From NCBI RefSeq assembly GCF_014284365.1, contig NZ_JACOGG010000023.1, forward strand, positions 1-41,550: DNA of 41,550 nucleotides, given 5' to 3'. Both the position numbers and the translations under genes were made by a program. The notes under the pieces are model-generated. The model did no database searches. It was not told the origin of the DNA and saw nothing but the letters and a program-made list of their open reading frames with translations. Origin of the DNA: Cognatundibacterium rugosum (GTDB lineage Bacteria > Pseudomonadota > Gammaproteobacteria > Burkholderiales > Burkholderiaceae_D). Positions 26,695 to 34,601 of this stretch are shown piece by piece (positions within the stretch are counted from its first letter, which is position 1; each line of letters opens with the position of its first letter).

Positions 26695-27435
26695 TTAACC
26701 CATATGCAAACCACCATTGATGGAGAAGTCTGAGCCAGTTGCGTAGCCGCCCTCATCAGATGCAATCCACGCCACGATAGAAGCGATTTCTTCCGGCTCA
26801 GCAAGGCGTTTCACCGGGATGCCGCTAACGATCTTTTCCAGTACGTCAGGACGAATTGCGCGCACCATATCGGTACCCACATAGCCAGGCGAAACAGTAT
26901 TGACTGTCACACCTTTTGTTGCCACTTCCTGCGCCAACGCCATAGAGAAGCCATGAATACCGGCTTTTGCTGTGGAGTAATTGGTTTGACCAAACTGTCC
27001 CTTCTGGCCATTGACCGAAGAAATATTAATGATACGGCCCCAACCACGATCTACCATGCCTTCTATCACTTGCTTTGTGACGTTGAACAGCGAGTTCAGG
27101 TTAGTGTCCATCACCGCATCCCAATCTGCCTTGCTCATCTTGCGGAACTGACCATCGCGTGTGATACCAGCGTTATTCACCAACACGTCGATCTCACCGA
27201 TTTCCGCTTTTACCAAATCAAATGCCGCCTTGGTGGAGTCCCAGTCGGAAACATTTCCTTCAGACGCATGAATATCGAGCCCCTCGGCGCGCATATCAGC
27301 CAGCCATTTTTCACGACGCTGAGAATTTGGACCACATCCGGCGACTACTGTAAAACCTTCGCGACACAGACGACGGCAAATCGAGGTACCAATCCCACCC
27401 ATCCCGCCAGTTACATACGCAATACGTTTTGTCAT
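26695..27435 (-). CDS. phaB: Acetoacetyl-CoA reductase PhaB
   Basis: A 246-aa NADPH-dependent short-chain dehydrogenase making (R)-3-hydroxybutyryl-CoA for PHA synthesis. The cofactor motif is TGGMGGIGTSIC (9-20), followed by NNAGITRDGQF. Catalytic Ser and Tyr-Lys lie in INISSVNGQKGQFGQTNYSTAKAG, and VNTVSPGYVGTDMV follows. Sequence and genomic position between phaC and phaR identify it rather than FabG. AGGAGA precedes the ATG at about 6 nt. Co-transcribed with phaC, 56 nt upstream. Confidence 0.96.
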   Translation of the reverse strand: MTKRIAYVTGGMGGIGTSICRRLCREGFTVVAGCGPNSQRREKWLADMRAEGLDIHASEGNVSDWDSTKAAFDLVKAEIGEIDVLVNNAGITRDGQFRKMSKADWDAVMDTNLNSLFNVTKQVIEGMVDRGWGRIINISSVNGQKGQFGQTNYSTAKAGIHGFSMALAQEVATKGVTVNTVSPGYVGTDMVRAIRPDVLEKIVSGIPVKRLAEPEEIASIVAWIASDEGGYATGSDFSINGGLHMG

Positions 27436-27491
27436 TTTTGTTCTCCTGAATAAATAAAATTCTCAAACATCCACTAAATAGCTACCCTGAC

Positions 27492-29213
27492 CTACGCCGC
27501 CCGGACTTTGACATAACGTCCTGGCGCTGCCTCAATTGCTTTAAATTGCGTATTGCCTGGCTGAACTGGCGCTTTAACCATCTTGCCACCATGTGTAGAC
27601 AGAAACTCTGCCCAAACCGGCCACCAACTGCCGGCATGTTCCGTTGCGGCAGCCAACCATGCATCCGCCACAGTTTGCTGACGATCTTCATTCAGCCAAT
27701 AGCTACGTTTCTTTTTAGCCGGAGGATTCACCACACCGGCGATATGGCCCGATGCGCCCAACACAAAAACATTGCGTTCACGCTGAGCCGGATTGAGTAA
27801 GGCTAAAGAAGCAAACGCTGCCTGCCAGGGCACGATGTGGTCTTCACGCGAACCATAAATAAAGCATGGGGTATCGATCAAACCTAAATCGACGTGTTCA
27901 CCAGCGACCTGTAAAGCATTTGGCACTTTTAGCTTGTTTTCAAGATAGGTATTGCGGAGATACCAGCAAAACATAGGGCCTGGCAAGTTGGTACTGTCAG
28001 AATTCCAGTACAACAAATCAAATGGCGGCGGCGCCTCACCTTTCAGGTAATTCGACTGCACATAATTCCAAACCAGATCATTTGCGCGCAGGCTGGAGAA
28101 GGTACTGGCGAGATCGCGTCCTGGCAACAAACCTTTCTTACCTATGGTCTGCTCACGCATCGCGACCTGCATCTCATCAACGAAAACATCCAGCACACCG
28201 GTCTCGGAAAAGTCTAGCAAGGTCGTCAACAAAGTCAGGCTGCTGGCCGGATGCTCGCCTCGCGCAGCCAACACAGCCAGTGCGGTTGAAACGATAGTCC
28301 CACCTACGCAGAAACCGAATGCATTGACCTGAGCTTGTTTACTGATCGCACATGCGACTTCCAAAGCCTTGATGGCTCCTTCTTCGATATAGTCATCCCA
28401 GGTCACCTGATCCAGATGTTCATCGGGATTTGCCCACGAAACCAGGAACACGGTGTGCCCTTGCTCGACGGCATAACGCACCACTGAATTTTCAGGCTGG
28501 AGATCAAGAATATAAAATTTATTGATGCATGGCGGGACCATCAGCAAAGGACGCTGATGTACCGTCTTGGTCAGCGGTGTGTATTGAATCAGCTGAAACA
28601 GGCGGTTTTCAAAGACGACGTTACCTTCCGTAGTCGCTACATTTTTACCCACCTCAAATGCCGACTCGTCGGTCTGTGAGATGCGCCCCTTCTGCATATC
28701 TGCCAACATCTGACTGATGCCTTTTGCCAGACTCTCACCCTTACTTTCTATCAGCCTGGTTTGCGCTTCCGGATTCGTCACCAGGAAATTGGCGGGCGAC
28801 ATCGCGTCAATCATTTGCTGTACCGCAAAATTTATTTTCTGCTTAGTTTTAGGATTCGCATCAACAGCCTCTGCCAAGGCCAGCAAAAATCGCGCATTCA
28901 GTAAGTAACTGGCTGCACTGTATGCATGCATTGCATGATTTTGCCAGTCTGCCGCTGAGAAACGACGGTCATTTAAAGTCGGGAGCTTAGACAGCGTAAA
29001 ATCTTGCCACAGCTGCCCGAATTCCTGCATATACTGGGATTGCAACTTGGTGAATAACGCGGGATCTATCTTTGCGCCGGCTTCTTTCAGAACATCCATG
29101 ACAGGCAGATCTGTCAATGAATTCGCAGGCTTCACCCACTCCTGCCAAGGTTTTTGGTTCGCTAGCTGTGACATCCATTCGGAGTACATAGCTTGAGGAT
29201 CAAAGGTCTTCAT
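27492..29213 (-). CDS. phaC: Class I poly(3-hydroxyalkanoate) synthase
   Basis: A 573-aa class I PHA synthase polymerising hydroxyacyl-CoA. The lipase-like box GFCVGG holds the nucleophile Cys302. Catalytic Asp458 is in YGSREDHIVPW and His490 in GASGHIAGVVNPP. The N-terminal PhaC domain includes PWQEWVKP and the PCINKFYILDL signature. Full-length for class I. The ATG at 29213 is back-to-back with a divergent small membrane protein gene, so the two may share a compact promoter region lying within coding sequence. Confidence 0.97.
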   Translation of the reverse strand: MKTFDPQAMYSEWMSQLANQKPWQEWVKPANSLTDLPVMDVLKEAGAKIDPALFTKLQSQYMQEFGQLWQDFTLSKLPTLNDRRFSAADWQNHAMHAYSAASYLLNARFLLALAEAVDANPKTKQKINFAVQQMIDAMSPANFLVTNPEAQTRLIESKGESLAKGISQMLADMQKGRISQTDESAFEVGKNVATTEGNVVFENRLFQLIQYTPLTKTVHQRPLLMVPPCINKFYILDLQPENSVVRYAVEQGHTVFLVSWANPDEHLDQVTWDDYIEEGAIKALEVACAISKQAQVNAFGFCVGGTIVSTALAVLAARGEHPASSLTLLTTLLDFSETGVLDVFVDEMQVAMREQTIGKKGLLPGRDLASTFSSLRANDLVWNYVQSNYLKGEAPPPFDLLYWNSDSTNLPGPMFCWYLRNTYLENKLKVPNALQVAGEHVDLGLIDTPCFIYGSREDHIVPWQAAFASLALLNPAQRERNVFVLGASGHIAGVVNPPAKKKRSYWLNEDRQQTVADAWLAAATEHAGSWWPVWAEFLSTHGGKMVKAPVQPGNTQFKAIEAAPGRYVKVRAA

Positions 29214-29236
29214 GCGTGACTCCTGATTTTCGGGTA

Positions 29237-29512
29237 ATGTTCGACAAAAAATTTTCAGCTTCCGGATACAACACAGTGCTCAATATCATTTCTATTGCCT
29301 GGATTTACGTCGTTCTTTTGATGGCGATGACGGAGACATCGATAGTCGCCGGCATCATGACCTTCATCATGTACTGCGTTGTCCCCCTTTCTATCCTTTT
29401 ATACCTGATGCGCTCACCACAACGCAAGCGTACCAAGGAGCAAAGAATAGCTGCAATGCAGCAAAGAATTTCCGCGGAGCACAAAAAAGATGGCAATTTC
29501 CATTCGTCGTAA
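29237..29512 (+). CDS. Small two-helix membrane protein divergent from phaC
   Basis: A 91-aa protein, not a recognised family. Two hydrophobic segments, about 14-33 (VLNIISIAWIYVVLLMAM) and 39-60 (AGIMTFIMYCVVPLSILLYLM), are followed by a strongly basic cytoplasmic tail (RKRTKEQR). The ATG at 29237 begins MFDKKFSASGYN. An in-frame GTG at 29216 with AAAGG 9 nt upstream is an alternative and would begin 2 nt from the phaC start. The location suggests but does not show a link to PHA metabolism. Confidence 0.65.
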   Translation: MFDKKFSASGYNTVLNIISIAWIYVVLLMAMTETSIVAGIMTFIMYCVVPLSILLYLMRSPQRKRTKEQRIAAMQQRISAEHKKDGNFHSS

Positions 29513-29526
29513 AAGTCCCCCTTAAA

Positions 29527-29556
29527 CACTTAATTAAGCACTTAATAAGTACTTAA
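29527..29556. repeat. Iterated (C/T)ACTTAA repeats between convergent genes
   Basis: CACTTAA occurs at 29527-29533 and 29539-29545 and TACTTAA at 29550-29556, at 11-12 nt steps, interleaved with TTAAG/TAAG so that several short A/T-rich stems can form. They sit at the pgeF stop and after the small membrane gene, and could act as a poor bidirectional terminator. Confidence 0.4.
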
Positions 29557-30326
29557 ACGATAGAAATAAAACTTCCCATCCGCCCAGTCACCCCGTCACG
29601 CCGGTAAGAATAAAAATGACCGGCGTCTTCAACCGTACACCACTGGCCACCTGCGACCTGTTTCACCCCGCTACACGCCAACTCCAGACGGGCAAGTGCG
29701 TAGATATCGGCTACATATTTACGTCCAGTGGGACCATGAGAAATTTCAGTAAAGCAATGTATAGCATGATCATTTTTAAAAGTAAATGTGTCAACAACCT
29801 CTTGACCTACCTCAAATGCGCGTGGACCTATGGCTGGCCCCAACCAGGCTGAAATGTCGCCAGCCCCTTTCTGCCGCATCGCAACAACGGTTCTCTCCAA
29901 TATGCCACCAGCAAGACCACGCCATCCCGCATGAGCCGCAGCCACAACCGCTCCGGCCTGATCACAGAACAACACTGGCAGACAATCTGCCGTCATCACC
30001 GCACAAACTTGCCCCTTGGTCGATGCAATAACCGCATCGGCTTGCATTCCGGGTTGCAACAATTCCGCTTCAGCAACAATGATGCCATGAACTTGTGATA
30101 AAAATATGACATCAGATGAAAAATGTGCAGAAAGGCGTTTTCTGTTTTCAATCACAGCATGGGGCTGGTCACCAACATGGTCACCCAGGTTGAGCCCCCC
30201 CTGCCCCGCAACATCACTATATGCACCCAGACTGACGCCGCCACGGCGGGTTGTACTGAACGCGGTGATGTGAGCAGGTAATTCTGGCCATGCAGGAATA
30301 ATCAGATCGTCACGCAGGATATCCAT
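29553..30326 (-). CDS. pgeF: Peptidoglycan editing factor PgeF (laccase-domain, YfiH family)
   Basis: A 257-aa laccase-domain protein. In E. coli, PgeF removes misincorporated L-Ser from UDP-MurNAc peptides, and related proteins have purine-nucleoside or oxidase activity. Zinc-site residues appear intact: His80 (SQVHG), Cys115 (TADCLP) and His132 (AHAGWRG). WLGPAIGPRAFEVGQEV and the C-terminal YSYRRDGVTGRMGSFI complete the family pattern. It starts 4 nt after rluD. The order bamD / rluD-pgeF is the same as in E. coli (yfiO, rluD, yfiH). Confidence 0.94.
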   Translation of the reverse strand: MDILRDDLIIPAWPELPAHITAFSTTRRGGVSLGAYSDVAGQGGLNLGDHVGDQPHAVIENRKRLSAHFSSDVIFLSQVHGIIVAEAELLQPGMQADAVIASTKGQVCAVMTADCLPVLFCDQAGAVVAAAHAGWRGLAGGILERTVVAMRQKGAGDISAWLGPAIGPRAFEVGQEVVDTFTFKNDHAIHCFTEISHGPTGRKYVADIYALARLELACSGVKQVAGGQWCTVEDAGHFYSYRRDGVTGRMGSFISIV

Positions 30327-30330
30327 GGTC

Positions 30331-31383
30331 TTACTCAGGCAGAGAGATGCCAGCCTGTGTCAGTAACGCTGAGAAATCCTCAGCGACAGGGACTTGCCAT
30401 TCGCAATCGTCACCGGTGACAGGATGAATCAGACCCAGGCGGCGGGCTTGCAACGCCTGGCGGGAAAAGAATCGCGCCAAATGCTGTTTGCCGTACAAAG
30501 GATCACCGACCAGCGCGAAGCCCAAAGACTGCATATGCACCCGTATCTGATGCGTACGGCCCGTCTCAAGCTGGCATGCGACCAGACTGACCGGAAACTT
30601 CTCCAGCATACCAACGCCTATGCGCTGATAATGGGTAATCGCTGGTTTGGCAACGATGCTTTTCGAGACAGCCATCTTAATGCGGTCACGTGGATGCCTT
30701 GCCATAGCAGCATCAACTGTGCCTGACAAATTCGGCGTACCCCACACCAGTGCATAATATTCGCGTTTCACGGTGCGCTCTTGCAGCTGACGCACCAAAT
30801 CGGTGTGTGCGATAAGCGTTTTTGCGACTACCATCAAACCTGAAGTGTCTTTATCCAGTCGATGTACGATACCGGCACGTGGCACCCCCGCCAGCTGCGG
30901 CCAGCGATACAGCAAGGCATTCAACAAAGTACCCGACCAGTTTCCGGCAGCCGGGTGCACCACCATCCCTGCCGGCTTATTAATCACGATCAGCGCCTCA
31001 TCTTCATATACGACATCAAGATCAATTACCTCCGGCGCATAGGCATGCTCATCGGGGGCGGCCTGTGGCTGAATCAGGATTTTTTCGTCGCCCAGCATGG
31101 TCATCTTGGTTTTACCAGGCTGCCCGTCAACACTGACGAAGCCCGCTTCTATCCACTGCTGGATACGACTTCTCGAATATTCAGGAACCAGTTTAGAGAT
31201 GGTCTTGTCCAAGCGTTCGCCGCATGCATCTGAAGTCAGTTTGAGTTCTATCGTTTCAGCAACCGCATCCGGGTCTGCAGACAGCTCCTCATCATTTTCG
31301 AGTTCAATCGCCTCAATAAAAGAGGAATTGAGCGAAGAATCTGTCAAAATGACTGTCGTAGTTTGTTTCACATTTTTTGCCAT
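30331..31383 (-). CDS. rluD: 23S rRNA pseudouridine synthase D
   Basis: A 350-aa RluA-family enzyme converting uridines 1911/1915/1917 of 23S rRNA (E. coli numbering) to pseudouridine. An acidic extension of about 48 residues precedes an S4 RNA-binding domain (CGERLDKTISKLV, SRSRIQQWIEAGFVSVDG). The catalytic motif is HRLDKDTSGL with Asp177, and RTHQIRVHM is the distal signature. The ATG at 31383 lies 31 nt from the divergent bamD start, so their promoters overlap. Confidence 0.94.
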   Translation of the reverse strand: MAKNVKQTTTVILTDSSLNSSFIEAIELENDEELSADPDAVAETIELKLTSDACGERLDKTISKLVPEYSRSRIQQWIEAGFVSVDGQPGKTKMTMLGDEKILIQPQAAPDEHAYAPEVIDLDVVYEDEALIVINKPAGMVVHPAAGNWSGTLLNALLYRWPQLAGVPRAGIVHRLDKDTSGLMVVAKTLIAHTDLVRQLQERTVKREYYALVWGTPNLSGTVDAAMARHPRDRIKMAVSKSIVAKPAITHYQRIGVGMLEKFPVSLVACQLETGRTHQIRVHMQSLGFALVGDPLYGKQHLARFFSRQALQARRLGLIHPVTGDDCEWQVPVAEDFSALLTQAGISLPE

Positions 31384-31393
31384 CGGCTATAAT
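31363..31393 (+). promoter_or_regulatory. bamD promoter overlapping the rluD start codon
   Basis: A perfect -10 TATAAT is at 31388-31393. The -35 is weak (GTTTCA at 31365-31370 with 17-nt spacing, or TTGTTT at 31363-31368 with 19). Transcription would start near 31400, about 15 nt before the bamD ATG. The hexamers straddle the rluD start codon, so the two genes may interfere. Confidence 0.55.
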
Positions 31394-31414
31394 CCGTAAA
31401 TTGTTTTCCTGCTC

Positions 31415-32230
31415 ATGCACAAATTTATGCACATAAAATCTTTGAAAATGCTGGTTCTGGCGCTCGCCACGTCGTTGGCTGTCAGTGGGTGTGGTACCTT
31501 GGGTGATAAGGGTGACGAGACCAAAACCTGGTCAGCAGCAAAATTATACGCTGAAGCCAAAGATGAAATGGCGAGTGGCTCGTATGAAAAAGCAATTCAG
31601 TACTTTGAAAAGCTGGAATCACGCTTCCCTTTCGGCACTTATGCCCAACAGGCACAGATGGATACTGCCTACGCGTACTACAAGCAGGGCGATCAGGCCC
31701 AGGCATTAGCCGCGGTGGAGCGCTTTATCAAGCTGCATCCAAATCATGCCAATCTTGATTACATGTACTATCTGCGTGGCTTGATTACCTTCAATGATCA
31801 GCTAGGCTTGCTGAATTTCCTGGCTAACCAGGACATCACTGAGCGCGACCCTAAAGCTTCACGCGATTCGTTTGATGCATTTAAACAGTTAGTGACGCAA
31901 TTCCCGGATAGTAAATACACACCGGATGCACTGTCGCGCATGAAGTACCTGGTCAATGCGCTCGCTCAGTATGACGTACATGTTGCTCGCTACTACCACC
32001 GCCGTGGCGCCTATCTGGCAGCTGCAAACCGGGCTCAGTCAGCCATTACTGAGTATCCAGACGCGCCCGCCATCGAAGAAGCGATGTTTATTCTGGTGAA
32101 ATCCTACGATTCTTTAGGCATGACAGACCTGCGTGACGATGCTAATCGTGTCTTCCTGAAGAACTTTCCACAAAGTGCCTATCTGACCGGCAACGCAAAA
32201 AACCGCTCCGCGTGGTGGAAATTCTGGTAA
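31415..32230 (+). CDS. bamD: Outer membrane assembly lipoprotein BamD
   Basis: A 271-aa essential subunit of the BAM complex that folds outer-membrane proteins. The signal peptide ends in the lipobox AVSGC, so it is lipidated at about Cys26. TPR motifs follow (AKLYAEAKDEMASGSYEKAIQYFEKLESRFPFG; AQMDTAYAYYKQGDQAQALAAVERFIKLHP; YYHRRGAYLAAANRAQSAITEYP). Two ATGs (31415 and 31427) both give a plausible leader, and neither has a clear ribosome site. It is followed by a terminator. Confidence 0.95.
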   Translation: MHKFMHIKSLKMLVLALATSLAVSGCGTLGDKGDETKTWSAAKLYAEAKDEMASGSYEKAIQYFEKLESRFPFGTYAQQAQMDTAYAYYKQGDQAQALAAVERFIKLHPNHANLDYMYYLRGLITFNDQLGLLNFLANQDITERDPKASRDSFDAFKQLVTQFPDSKYTPDALSRMKYLVNALAQYDVHVARYYHRRGAYLAAANRAQSAITEYPDAPAIEEAMFILVKSYDSLGMTDLRDDANRVFLKNFPQSAYLTGNAKNRSAWWKFW

Positions 32231-32246
32231 TTCCGTCTGATACAAG

Positions 32247-32281
32247 AAAAATTGGCCAGCAATACCGCTGGCCATTTTTAT
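32247..32281. terminator. Terminator after bamD, bidirectional towards yaaA
   Basis: GGCCAGC (32254-32260) pairs with GCTGGCC (32267-32273), loop AATACC, with ATTTTTA on the right and AAAAATT on the left. It serves bamD and could also stop minus-strand transcripts from yaaA. Confidence 0.88.
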
Positions 32282-32329
32282 TTCAGCACCATAACAGACT
32301 CAGTAAGCAGCATCAGCTCTCCAGCGCGC

Positions 32330-33106
32330 TCAAACATCACGCTTACGCCGGAACAGCATGCGTGACGGAGAGGATTCTTCCTCCACAAAACGATAGCCAT
32401 CCAGATCAAATCCGCGCAAGGCAATCGCATCCTGCACGCGGTGCTCTACGCAGTAACGCGCCATCAAACCACGGGCACGCTTAGCGAAGAAAGAAATCAC
32501 TTTATACTGCCCGCCCTTCCAGTCCTGAAACACCGGCGTCAGCACATCTGCGTCTAAAGCCTTATTTTTTATGACCTTAAAATACTCTTCAGAGGCGAGA
32601 TTAAGTACTGTCTTCAGTTTGAGCTGTGCAAGCTGGTGGTTGATCTGCTGACTGACACGGTCACCCCAAAACGCATACAGATTGCGACCACGCACATTCT
32701 GCAATGCAGTTCCCATCTCCAGGCGATAAGGCTGCAATGCATCGAAGGGCTGCAACACACCGTATAAGCCAGATAAGATACGAACATGCGATTGCAGATA
32801 ATCCATACGTGCTGCGGGCAAGCTTGCCGCCGACAAACCATCATAGACATCCCCATTGAACGCAAACACGGCCTGCTTAATGCGCGCCTGGTCAGGCTGT
32901 ACCTGCCAATCTTGAAAGCGCTGCACATTCAATGCGGCCAGCGCCGGGGAAATTGCCATCAACTGCTGCAATTCCAAAGCAGATACTTCACGCATACGGC
33001 GAATCAACAATTCTGCCTGATCCAGCAACAGAGGTTCAGTCATGGTCGCGACAGGTGCTTTTTTTTCGAAGTCCAGACTCTTTGCAGGCGATAATACGAT
33101 CAACAT
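32330..33106 (-). CDS. yaaA: Peroxide stress protein YaaA (DUF328)
   Basis: A 258-aa YaaA family protein. The N-terminal LIVLSPAKSLDFE motif, LNVQRFQDW, VFAFNGDVYDGL, ILSGLYGVLQPFDALQPYRLEMGT and the ending SFFAKRARGLMARY are all characteristic. In E. coli YaaA lowers intracellular free iron and limits DNA damage during peroxide stress, under OxyR control. I saw no obvious OxyR site here. It converges on bamD and is divergent from the PIN-domain gene, 20 nt apart. Confidence 0.94.
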   Translation of the reverse strand: MLIVLSPAKSLDFEKKAPVATMTEPLLLDQAELLIRRMREVSALELQQLMAISPALAALNVQRFQDWQVQPDQARIKQAVFAFNGDVYDGLSAASLPAARMDYLQSHVRILSGLYGVLQPFDALQPYRLEMGTALQNVRGRNLYAFWGDRVSQQINHQLAQLKLKTVLNLASEEYFKVIKNKALDADVLTPVFQDWKGGQYKVISFFAKRARGLMARYCVEHRVQDAIALRGFDLDGYRFVEEESSPSRMLFRRKRDV

Positions 33107-33126
33107 AATTTTATTGAATTAAGAAA

Positions 33127-33582
33127 ATGAGCGACATGATACCTAAGCGCATCGTCATTGACACCAATGTCTGTCTGGACCTGTTTGTATTCCGCGATCC
33201 GCGCTGGCAGGATTTACTGGATGATTTGGTGTCACACCGGGTTCAGGCGATCGCCAGGCAAGAATGCAAGGATGAATGGCTGGCGGTGTTACGCTATCCC
33301 CATTTGCCGATTACTGAAGACACCCGCGCCAACATCCTTGCAGCATTTGATCAGCACATTCACATCATAGAAACAGATAGTGCACCGCAGATTGTGCTGC
33401 CAGTCTGCAAGGATAAAGATGATCAGAAATTTCTTGAATCGGCTCGTGATGGTGCGGCCAAAGTTTTGATCACTAAAGATAAAGCGCTGCTTAAATTAGC
33501 CAAACGCGTACGCAAAATGGGACTATTTTCTATCGAAACTCCTGAGCAATATCTGCAAAGCAGGTTGGAAAATCTCAACTGA
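33127..33582 (+). CDS. Stand-alone PIN-domain protein (putative RNase, COG1569-like)
   Basis: A 151-aa PIN domain. The acidic metal-binding residues are present: Asp12 in IVIDTNVCLDLF, Glu46 or Glu49 in ECKDEWLAV, the CKDKDDQKFLESA cluster near 95-107 and the C-terminal Asp in LITKDKALLKLA. PIN domains are Mg-dependent single-stranded RNases, and many are toxins. No antitoxin-like small gene is adjacent: yaaA is divergent at 20 nt and the next gene is cheZ. A chromosomal housekeeping role is therefore as likely as a toxin role. The ATG at 33127 or 33136 may start translation. Confidence 0.82.
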   Translation: MSDMIPKRIVIDTNVCLDLFVFRDPRWQDLLDDLVSHRVQAIARQECKDEWLAVLRYPHLPITEDTRANILAAFDQHIHIIETDSAPQIVLPVCKDKDDQKFLESARDGAAKVLITKDKALLKLAKRVRKMGLFSIETPEQYLQSRLENLN

Positions 33583-33594
33583 ACTGTATTTATT

Positions 33595-33620
33595 CAACAA
33601 AAGCATGATAATTTTTGTTG
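33595..33620 (+). repeat. A/T-rich hairpin after the PIN-domain gene
   Basis: CAACAAAA (33595-33602) pairs with TTTTGTTG (33613-33620), loop of 10 nt, located 13 nt past the stop codon. No further T-run, so it would be a weak terminator at best. Confidence 0.45.
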
Positions 33621-33712
33621 CTGTAGGTTACTCTGTCATAAACTCCTGCTACTATGATGTGAAGATTATTTTGCTTGAACGCCATACTTGTTGAATTCGA
33701 TAAGGACAAAGA

Positions 33713-33775
33713 ATGACTCCAACCCAATCCAGGATCATGGCGCCCTCAGTTTGCTTTCCCTTTGCCAGAAATTAA
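33713..33775 (+). CDS. Possible 20-codon leader ORF before cheZ
   Basis: ATG at 33713 preceded by AAGGAC 7 nt upstream opens a 20-residue frame (MTPTQSRIMAPSVCFPFARN) ending TAA at 33773. It ends 64 nt before the cheZ ATG. The ribosome site is better than those of several real genes here. It could be a leader peptide, a remnant of an upstream gene (cheY is the usual partner), or chance. There is no homology I can name. Confidence 0.3.
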   Translation: MTPTQSRIMAPSVCFPFARN

Positions 33776-33839
33776 TACCAGCCCATGATATTTGTGGAAA
33801 AATTGCACAAAAGTCACAGCGATTATGGAGAATAAATAA

Positions 33840-34601
33840 ATGACCGACTCAGCAGACGATCTGGAAGCCTTATTTGAAGAAATGGCGAACCAGCGCCAGG
33901 ACAGCGAAGTTGCCCCTGCACCTGTCGCCCAGGAAGCGGAATCCACCACACCAGCCACACTGCAAGTCAGCGATCAGCCTGCCAAATTAAATTTGCGCAG
34001 TTCTGAAGAGGATGCCAACCGGCCCATGTTCGACCGCCTGGGTAATGTTGTCAGGATGCTACATGATTCCATGCGTCAACTTGGCTACGACCGTTCACTG
34101 TCTGATGTCGCTATTCAGGTTGCAGATGCACAGGATCGCCTCGAATATGTGGCAACACTGACCGAGCAGGCGGCGAATAAAGTACTCAATGCGACTGACC
34201 TCGGCATGCCTGAACAGGATGAACTGGCCAAGAAGGCCAAATCCATGGACAAGCGCTGGACCGATTTGTTCGACGGAAAAATGAGTGTCGAAGAGTTCAA
34301 GAGTCTTGCCGCTGACTCTAAAGAATTCGCCAATACTGTGCTCACGTCGACTGACGCTGAAAAAGCCCGCCTGCTTGATATCATGATGGCGCAGGACTTC
34401 CAGGATCTGACTGGGCAACTGATTAAAAAAGTAGTTGCGATCAACAAAGCGGTAGAACGTGAACTGGCGCAAATCCTGCTCGACAACGCGCCATCTGATC
34501 TGAAAGAGAAAGCAGTTGAATTGATGGAGGGTCCATCTGTTCCTAACGCGGCACTGGAACAGGATGACGTCGACAATCTTCTTGATAGCCTGGGATTCTA
34601 A
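33840..34601 (+). CDS. cheZ: CheY-P phosphatase CheZ
   Basis: A 253-aa CheZ. Family features are the long helices with VADAQDRLEYVATLTEQAANKVL (around 105-125), the catalytic-helix sequence MMAQDFQDLTGQLIKKVVAI (around 182-201, with the Asp and Gln used in dephosphorylation) and the C-terminal CheY-binding tail QDDVDNLLDSLGF. It is cytoplasmic and speeds decay of CheY-phosphate. Its stop overlaps the cheA start (TAATG). No cheY is next to it. GGAG lies 9 nt before the ATG. Confidence 0.95.
   Translation: MTDSADDLEALFEEMANQRQDSEVAPAPVAQEAESTTPATLQVSDQPAKLNLRSSEEDANRPMFDRLGNVVRMLHDSMRQLGYDRSLSDVAIQVADAQDRLEYVATLTEQAANKVLNATDLGMPEQDELAKKAKSMDKRWTDLFDGKMSVEEFKSLAADSKEFANTVLTSTDAEKARLLDIMMAQDFQDLTGQLIKKVVAINKAVERELAQILLDNAPSDLKEKAVELMEGPSVPNAALEQDDVDNLLDSLGF

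Noticed and set aside
33127..33582. Classical type II toxin-antitoxin module
   Set aside because: Only the PIN-domain gene is present. Neither flank encodes a small DNA-binding antitoxin.
33681..33703. Flagellar sigma-28 promoter before cheZ (TTCGATAA)
   Set aside because: The -10-like string lacks a matching TAAA-type -35 at the required distance and lies too close to the short frame.
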